Positions 5,209-9,955 of a DNA stretch of 12,563 nucleotides are shown in pieces. Location: NCBI GenBank assembly GCA_025928435.1, contig JAICJM010000116.1, forward strand, positions 1-12,563, written 5' to 3'. The number at the start of each line of letters is the position of its first letter. Position 1 is the first letter of the stretch. This stretch comes from Thermoleophilia bacterium. Lineage in GTDB: Bacteria; Actinomycetota; Thermoleophilia; Gaiellales; JAICJC01. The translations under genes were made by a program, and so were the position numbers. Below the pieces are notes generated by a model. It was not told the origin of the DNA and did not search any database. It saw nothing but the letters and a program-made list of their open reading frames with translations.

Positions 5209-6435
5209 GTGCCAACCCCGCCCCGCAACGCAATCCGCCGCCTCGCCGCCGCCCGTGTCATCTCGGTGACCGGCACCGAGGCGTCGTGGATCGCGCTCAT
5301 GGTGGCGATCTACGCCTCCACACACTCGACGGCGTGGATGTCGGCCGCCCTGTTCGCGGCCATCGGTGCCGAGGGCGCGGCGACGTCGCTCCTGGGCACG
5401 CTCGGCGACCGCTTCGACCGCCGCCGGGTCATGATCGCGTCGGAGCTGGCCGCAGCCGTGGTCGCCGCCGCGATGGCGCTCACCGGCAGCCCGCTCGCGC
5501 TCGTGATTTTCGCGCTGATGAGCGCGATCGCCCAGTCGCCCTATTTCTCCGCGTCGACGGCGGCCGTGCCGAACCTGGTCGAGCCGCGCGACGTCGCCTG
5601 GGCGAACAGCACGATCTCGGTCGGGCGTAACGCCGGCCAGCTGCTCGGCCCGATGATCGGCGGCGCCGTGGCGGGCTTCGCCTCGCCGACCGCGGTCTTC
5701 GCCGCGAACGCCGCGTGTTTCGCGCTGTCGGCGGCCATGGTGTGGTCGGTCCGGGGGACGTTCGCCGATCCCGAGCGCGCGGGGGCCGGCGAGCATTCGG
5801 GGATCCGGGCCGGGTTCCGGTTCGTCATGGCCGATCCCGTCCTGCGCCTGATCCTGCTCGCGTGGGTCGTGCTGCTCTTCCTGCTCGGGCCGATCCTCGT
5901 GGCGGAGTTGCCGCTGGCGCGCTCGTTCGGCGTCGGCTCCGTCGGGTACGGGTTCATCGCGGCCGGCTGGGGCGCCGGCGCCATCGTCGGGTCGTTCCTC
6001 GGCCGCCGGCTGGCCGTGTGGAACGAGCGCACGACCATGGTCGTCGGCTGCGCCTTCGTCGGCGCGGGCTTCGCCGTGGTCGCCGCCGCGCCGGTCTTCG
6101 CCTTCGCGCTCGCGGGCATGGCCGCGGCGGGCATCGCCGAGGGCGCCGTCACCGTCTCCGAGCAGGGGATCCTGCAGCGGCGGACGCCGGACGTCGTCCG
6201 CTCCCGGGCGACGGCGGCGTCCGAGGCGGCCGCAATGGGGGCGTTCGCCCTCTCGTTCCCGACGGCGGGCTTCATGCTCCACCTGATCGGTGTTCGCGGC
6301 GTCTACGTGATGGCGGCGGCCGGGTGCGCCGTGGCGACGCTCATCCTGATCCCGGCCATGCGGGAGCTCGGGCGGGGCGGGGAGCCGGCGGCGGAGGAGG
6401 AGCAGGTCGCCGCCGACGTGCTCGTGCGGAGCTAG
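5209..6435 (+). CDS. MFS exporter, EntS / MFS_3-like
   Basis: 408 residues, the usual length for a 12-helix major facilitator. Hydrophobic segments run throughout both halves. The MFS signature between helices 2 and 3 is present at residues 62-75 (L-G-T-L-G-D-R-F-D-R-R-R-V-M). N-S-T-I-S-V-G-R-N-A-G-Q-L-L-G-P near residue 138 matches the helix 4-5 region of the EntS-like MFS_3 group, in which the sequence G-R-x-x-G-P is common. Such proteins export siderophores, drugs or other small molecules by proton antiport; the substrate cannot be told from sequence. The start is GTG with AGGAG six bases upstream. The leader with a short frame and hairpin suggests control by attenuation, as for antibiotic efflux pumps. 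The stop TAG overlaps the stop of the convergent GGDEF-EAL gene within a palindromic CTAG. Confidence 0.88.
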   Translation: MPTPPRNAIRRLAAARVISVTGTEASWIALMVAIYASTHSTAWMSAALFAAIGAEGAATSLLGTLGDRFDRRRVMIASELAAAVVAAAMALTGSPLALVIFALMSAIAQSPYFSASTAAVPNLVEPRDVAWANSTISVGRNAGQLLGPMIGGAVAGFASPTAVFAANAACFALSAAMVWSVRGTFADPERAGAGEHSGIRAGFRFVMADPVLRLILLAWVVLLFLLGPILVAELPLARSFGVGSVGYGFIAAGWGAGAIVGSFLGRRLAVWNERTTMVVGCAFVGAGFAVVAAAPVFAFALAGMAAAGIAEGAVTVSEQGILQRRTPDVVRSRATAASEAAAMGAFALSFPTAGFMLHLIGVRGVYVMAAAGCAVATLILIPAMRELGRGGEPAAEEEQVAADVLVRS

Positions 6436-8771
6436 GCGGCCTGCGAGTCCTCGTCGCGGGCGCCGCGCAGGAAGGCGGTCATCTCCGCGGCGGGGACGGG
6501 CCGGGAGAAGAGGTACCCCTGGCCCACGTCGCAGCCGATGGTGCGCATGTGCGCGAGCTGGCCGGCGGTCTCGATGCCCTCGGCCACCGCGACCACGCCG
6601 AGCGCGTGGGCGAGCGCGACGACGCTCGTCGTGATCGCCGTGTCCTTCGCGTCGCGCTCGACGCCCTGCACGAACGAGCGGTCGACCTTGATCATGTCGA
6701 CCGGGATATGGCGTAGCTGGGCGAGGTGCGAGAAGCCCGTGCCGAAGTCGTCGATGGCGATGCGCACGCCGGCGTCGTGGAGCTGCTGCAGCTCGGCCGG
6801 AGCGCGGTCGGCGGCGCCGCCCACGACGATCTCCGCCTCGGTCACCTCGAGGCCCAGGTTGCGCGCCGGCAGGCCCGCCGCCTCGAGGGCGCGGTCGATC
6901 GCCGCGGGCACGCCGCCCATGGTGAGCTGCTTGCCCGAGACGTTGACCCACGTGACGAAGTCGCGCCCGACGACGCCGTCGCGCAGCCAGTCCGCCGTCT
7001 GGCGGCAGGCCTCGCGCACGACGAGGTCGCCGAGCGCAGCGATCAGGCCCGACGACTCGGCGACCGGGATGAACACGTCGGGGCCGATGGGGCCGCGCGT
7101 CGGCGACGTCCAGCGGACGAGCGCCTCGACGCCGACGATCTCGCCGCCCGCGAGCGAGATCTCGGGCTGGTAGTGGACGGTGAACTCGCGCCGGTCGAGC
7201 GCGGCCCGCAGCTCGTTGTCGAGCCCGAGCAGCTCGTCCGGGTCGCGCGCCATCTCGCTGCGGAACACCTCGTGCCGGCCGCGGCCGGCGTCTTTGGCGG
7301 CATACATGGCGACGTCGGCGTGGCGGACGAGATCGTCCCCGCCGCCCTCGCCGGTGTGCACCGCGACGCCGATGCTGGCGGCCACCTGGAGCTCGCGGCC
7401 GGCCACCGTGGCCGGCTCGGCCAGCCTCGCCAGTGCCCGCCGGGCGACGCTCACTGCCAGGCCCTCGTCGGCGTCGTCGAGCAGCACCGCGAACTCGTCG
7501 CCGCCGAAGCGGGATACGGTGTCCGTCGCACGGACGGTCTCGTTGAGGCGCTCGGCGACGATGCGCAGCAACTGGTCGCCGGCGTCGTGGCCCAGCGTGT
7601 CGTTGACCCCCTTGAACCCGTCCAGGTCGAGGATCAGCACGGCGGACGTGCCGCCGGCGCGGGCCGGGCGGGCCAGGGCCTGCTCCAGGCGGTCGCGGAA
7701 GAGGCTGCGGTTGGCGAGCCCGGTGAGGCCGTCGTGGTACGCCTGGCGCACGAGTTCGTCCTGGAGCCGCACGCGCTCGGTCGCGTCGCGGGCGTTCAGC
7801 ACGACGCCGCGGATCCCGCGGTCGTGGCGGAGGTCGGTGACGTGGGCCTCGAGATGCCGCCACTCGCCGAACTGGTTCACGAGCCGGAACACGATCTCCT
7901 CGGCGCGGCCGCTGGCCTGGGCGGAGCGTACCAGGGCGCGGTCGTCGGGATGCAGGAAGCGGGTGAGGCCGTTGCCCAGCACGGCGCCCTCGGACACCCC
8001 CAGCATGGCCGTGACCGACCGGCTGACGTGGCGGCAGCCGCCGTCGCCGAGCACGATCACGAGGTCCGTCGACGAGTCGACGATGCTGCGGAAGTGGGCG
8101 GTCTGGCGGCGCGTGGCGGCGACCAGGGCGAGCGCGAGACCGAGTGACACGAGCAGCCCGAGCACCCCCAGCACGGCCTGCATGACGATCAGGTTGGTCA
8201 CGCTCGTGTCGCTCTGGGCCACGATCGTGCGGGCCGTGTTGAGGGCGACGTCGCCCGTCAGAGCCGAGAGGACTCGCAGGCGTGCGATCGGGGTTGTGGC
8301 CGTCACATGCTCGTGGGCGGTGAGCGGCACCGAGGTCACCGGCCGGCCGGCGAGGTACGCCTCCCCGGTCCCGGACATGTCGTCCACGAGCCGCCGCTCC
8401 TGCCGCAGCTGGGCACGCACCGTCGCGTCCGTCGTCGGCGAGAGCCCGGCCTCGTCGTCGTTGCCGGGGACATCCGGCGCCTCTCCGCCGTCGAGCAGGG
8501 CGTCGGCGCTCAGGCGCATGATCGTTATCGTCCCGTTCGGGTCGGCCTGGACGCCCGCCTTCGCAAGCATCACCTGCTGCACGTAGGCCGAGGCGAGCGT
8601 CTGCTGGCGCTCGGCGATACGCAGGACGTCGGCGCGGTGCTCCGAGCGGGAGGTCTCCCAGATCGAGAGCGCGATGCTGGCCATCGAGCACAGCGCGAAC
8701 GTGAGCAGGATGGCCGCGATCGGGCGCCTGCCACGGGCCGCATACGGTCTGAATGCGGCGGGCGCGCGCAC
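6432..8771 (-). CDS. Membrane PAS-GGDEF-EAL protein: diguanylate cyclase / c-di-GMP phosphodiesterase
   Basis: 779 residues from GTG at 8771. Layout: TM1 (about 17-37), extracytoplasmic sensor (40-193), TM2 (194-220), PAS (about 224-335), GGDEF (about 340-505), EAL (about 512-770). The sensor starts E-R-Q-Q-T-L-A-S-A-Y-V-Q-Q, resembling PilJ-type ligand domains. The cyclase site G-G-D-E-F (423-427) is intact, and R-A-T-D (414-417), five residues before it, is a canonical product-inhibition site. The phosphodiesterase motifs are all present: E-A-L (549-551), N-V-S (610-612), D-D-F-G-T-G (674-679), K-V-D (695-697), E-G-I-E-T (731-735) and G-Q-G-Y (750-753). Both activities are therefore possible; which one dominates is unknown. 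The start lies six bases behind the cupredoxin stop, so the two form an operon. The stop is shared in CTAG with the MFS gene. Confidence 0.95.
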   Translation of the reverse strand: MRAPAAFRPYAARGRRPIAAILLTFALCSMASIALSIWETSRSEHRADVLRIAERQQTLASAYVQQVMLAKAGVQADPNGTITIMRLSADALLDGGEAPDVPGNDDEAGLSPTTDATVRAQLRQERRLVDDMSGTGEAYLAGRPVTSVPLTAHEHVTATTPIARLRVLSALTGDVALNTARTIVAQSDTSVTNLIVMQAVLGVLGLLVSLGLALALVAATRRQTAHFRSIVDSSTDLVIVLGDGGCRHVSRSVTAMLGVSEGAVLGNGLTRFLHPDDRALVRSAQASGRAEEIVFRLVNQFGEWRHLEAHVTDLRHDRGIRGVVLNARDATERVRLQDELVRQAYHDGLTGLANRSLFRDRLEQALARPARAGGTSAVLILDLDGFKGVNDTLGHDAGDQLLRIVAERLNETVRATDTVSRFGGDEFAVLLDDADEGLAVSVARRALARLAEPATVAGRELQVAASIGVAVHTGEGGGDDLVRHADVAMYAAKDAGRGRHEVFRSEMARDPDELLGLDNELRAALDRREFTVHYQPEISLAGGEIVGVEALVRWTSPTRGPIGPDVFIPVAESSGLIAALGDLVVREACRQTADWLRDGVVGRDFVTWVNVSGKQLTMGGVPAAIDRALEAAGLPARNLGLEVTEAEIVVGGAADRAPAELQQLHDAGVRIAIDDFGTGFSHLAQLRHIPVDMIKVDRSFVQGVERDAKDTAITTSVVALAHALGVVAVAEGIETAGQLAHMRTIGCDVGQGYLFSRPVPAAEMTAFLRGARDEDSQAA

Positions 8772-8777
8772 GTCCGC

Positions 8778-9224
8778 CTAACCCACCATCAGGACGGCGT
8801 GCATCCCGCCCATGTAGTGGCCGGCCATGTTGCAGAAGATCTCGTACCGCCCCGGCCGCAGCGTCACCGTCAGGCCGCGCACGCTGCCCGGCGCCCCGGG
8901 CTCGAGCGACCCCAGCTCCACGGGCGCGAGCGCCTCCTCGTTCACCGTCAGGCCGTCGGTGCGCAGCGGCAGCGTCCCCGCCGGGTCGCGCACGACGATC
9001 AGCTCGTGCAGGTCGGGGCCGTCGTTGGCCACCTCGAGCCGCACGCGCCCGGGAGCGAGGTGCCTCGGCGCGGTGATGTGGAAGTCGCGCTCGCTGATCC
9101 GCACGACCCGGACGCCGGCCGACGAGCCACTGCTGCCGCCGCACCCGGCGAGCGCGAGCAGGCCGGCGCACGCGAGCACGCCCGCGAAGAGTGCAGCCGG
9201 CCGGTGAAGAGCGCTGACCACCAT
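8778..9224 (-). CDS. Cupredoxin-domain lipoprotein (blue copper type)
   Basis: 148 residues from ATG at 9224. The signal peptide ends in the lipobox L-A-G-C28, so it should be lipid-anchored outside the membrane after a short Gly/Ser spacer. A single cupredoxin fold follows, with the type 1 copper set His73 (D-L-H-E-L-I-V), Cys131, His136 and Met141 in F-C-N-M-A-G-H-Y-M-G-G-M. The C-x4-H-x4-M spacing is like sulfocyanin-type proteins, wider between Cys and His than in plastocyanin. It is probably a one-electron carrier serving the respiratory chain or an external reductase. The GGDEF-EAL gene begins six bases after its stop. The frame stays open back to 9743, but that part is antisense to the peroxiredoxin gene and the lipobox fixes the real start region. 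No good Shine-Dalgarno is seen. Confidence 0.9.
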   Translation of the reverse strand: MVVSALHRPAALFAGVLACAGLLALAGCGGSSGSSAGVRVVRISERDFHITAPRHLAPGRVRLEVANDGPDLHELIVVRDPAGTLPLRTDGLTVNEEALAPVELGSLEPGAPGSVRGLTVTLRPGRYEIFCNMAGHYMGGMHAVLMVG

Positions 9225-9225
9225 T

Positions 9226-9243
9226 CCGGGTGGATCGACCCGG
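9226..9243. repeat. Inverted repeat directly before the cupredoxin start
   Basis: CCGGGT (9226-9231) and ACCCGG (9238-9243) are perfect inverted arms around GGATCG, one base from the cupredoxin ATG. In the cupredoxin mRNA it could fold over the ribosome entry site. As DNA it could be an operator in the 72-bp divergent intergenic region shared with the peroxiredoxin gene. Confidence 0.35.
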
Positions 9244-9284
9244 CCTCCCCGTTCTTGAGAGGCCCGGCCCTCCCGCGCCGCTGG

Positions 9285-9290
9285 TAGCCT
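9285..9290 (+). promoter_or_regulatory. -10 box of the selenoprotein gene, leaderless spacing
   Basis: TAGCCT, then GCGCGC, then GTG at 9297. The box and spacing are the same as for SCO. It supports GTG 9297 as the start codon of the whole frame that contains the internal TGA, and argues against a start at the GTG at 9483 inside the gene. Confidence 0.6.
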
Positions 9291-9296
9291 GCGCGC

Positions 9297-9752
9297 GTGC
9301 AGCCCGGATCCCCCGTCCCGAGCGTGATCGTGTACAACCAGGACGTCCAGCCGGTCGACATCGCGGACCTGGCAGCGGACGGCCCGTTCCTGCTCTCGTT
9401 CTACCTGTACGACTGGACCGGCACCTGACGGACACAGCTGCGGCTCCTGCGGGACAGGAGCGAGGAGTTCACGGAGGCGGGGGTGCGGCTGTTCGCGATC
9501 TCGCGCGACAGCCCCTACTCGCACCAGCGCTACGCCGAGCAGCAGTGGCTGACCTTCCCGCTGCTCTCGGACTGGTCGGCCGCCGCCGTGCGGGCGTTCG
9601 GCGTCAGCCAGAACCTGGACGGGCTCGAGGACACGCCCGTGCGCAGCTGCTTCCTCGTGGATGGGGAGGGCATCGTCCGCAAGACCTGGCGGTACGGGGA
9701 CGACGAGGTGCCCGACGCGGACGAGCTCCTGACGGCGGCCCACGAGCTGTGA
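9297..9752 (+). CDS. Peroxiredoxin-like selenoprotein with Sec at the peroxidatic position (in-frame TGA)
   Basis: Read with TGA 9426-9428 as selenocysteine, this is a 151-residue protein of the AhpC/TSA thioredoxin-fold group. It starts M-Q-P-G-S-P-V-P-S-V-I-V-Y and has a beta strand F-L-L-S-F-Y-L-Y-D-W (31-40) followed by T-G-T-U44-R-T-Q-L-R-x-L-R-D. In Cys-containing relatives this is T-x-x-C, the peroxidatic site. The fold continues on both sides in one frame without a break: G-V-R-L-F-A-I-S-R-D-S-P (62-73), F-P-L-L-S-D (87-92), F-G-V (101-103) and T-P-V-R-S-C118-F-L-V-D-G-E-G. The catalytic role is reduction of peroxides with a thiol donor, in the cytoplasm since there is no signal peptide. 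Cys118 is the only cysteine and could resolve the Se bond. A hairpin at SECIS distance follows the TGA. A start at GTG 9483 (89 residues) would lack the active site and half the fold. A sequencing error TGC to TGA cannot be excluded. Confidence 0.87.
9443..9461 (+). promoter_or_regulatory. Candidate bacterial SECIS hairpin
   Basis: GCTCCTG (9443-9449) pairs perfectly with CAGGAGC (9455-9461) around the five-base loop CGGGA. The loop begins 22 bases after the TGA at 9426-9428. Known bacterial SECIS elements lie inside the coding sequence just after UGA, with a small apical loop about 16-37 bases away and a G among its first two bases. Here the second loop base is G. The element would bind SelB with Sec-tRNA. 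Pairing below the 7-bp stem is weak. Confidence 0.65.
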
Positions 9753-9797
9753 ACCGGGCGCGCGTCACCGATCTGCAGTAGGGCGCACGGGTGGCGG

Positions 9798-9815
9798 CTC
9801 ACCCGAACCGGTGAG
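9798..9815 (+). terminator. Possible terminator hairpin after the selenoprotein gene
   Basis: CTCACC (9798-9803) pairs with GGTGAG (9810-9815) around CGAACC. A further four pairs (GCGG with CCGC) are possible after a bulge. It lies 45 bases after the stop at 9752 and has no T run. It could instead belong to the leader of the next gene. Apart from this hairpin I see no convincing gene or known riboswitch in 9753-9955. Confidence 0.35.
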
Positions 9816-9955
9816 ATGGCCGCGGGCGGCGAAAGCAGGTTCAGGGAACGGCCGATCATCCGAACCAGCGCGTATGCCGATGCGCTTCCGAACCCACGGA
9901 CACGACTCCCGAGCTTCGCCCGCTGGACCGCCGACCCTTCGCCGCGCGCACGCGC

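Noticed and set aside
9426..9428. TGA as an ordinary nonsense mutation making a pseudogene.
   Set aside because: It falls exactly on the catalytic Cys codon, is followed by a SECIS-like hairpin, and the sequence after it shows no decay. A TGC-to-TGA sequencing error remains possible.
4399..9435. A 1678-codon open frame on the minus strand crossing five genes.
   Set aside because: It is Arg/Pro/Gly-rich, shows no domain, runs antisense or out of frame to clearly real genes (repeat protein, MFS, GGDEF-EAL, cupredoxin), and arises because stop codons are rare in such GC-rich DNA.
9781..9860. A c-di-GMP (GEMM) riboswitch before the second GGDEF-EAL gene, suggested by a GGCGAAAGC stretch and a hairpin.
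   Set aside because: The conserved GEMM core segments (GGCAAACC and GACGCAAAGC types) are not found in the right order.
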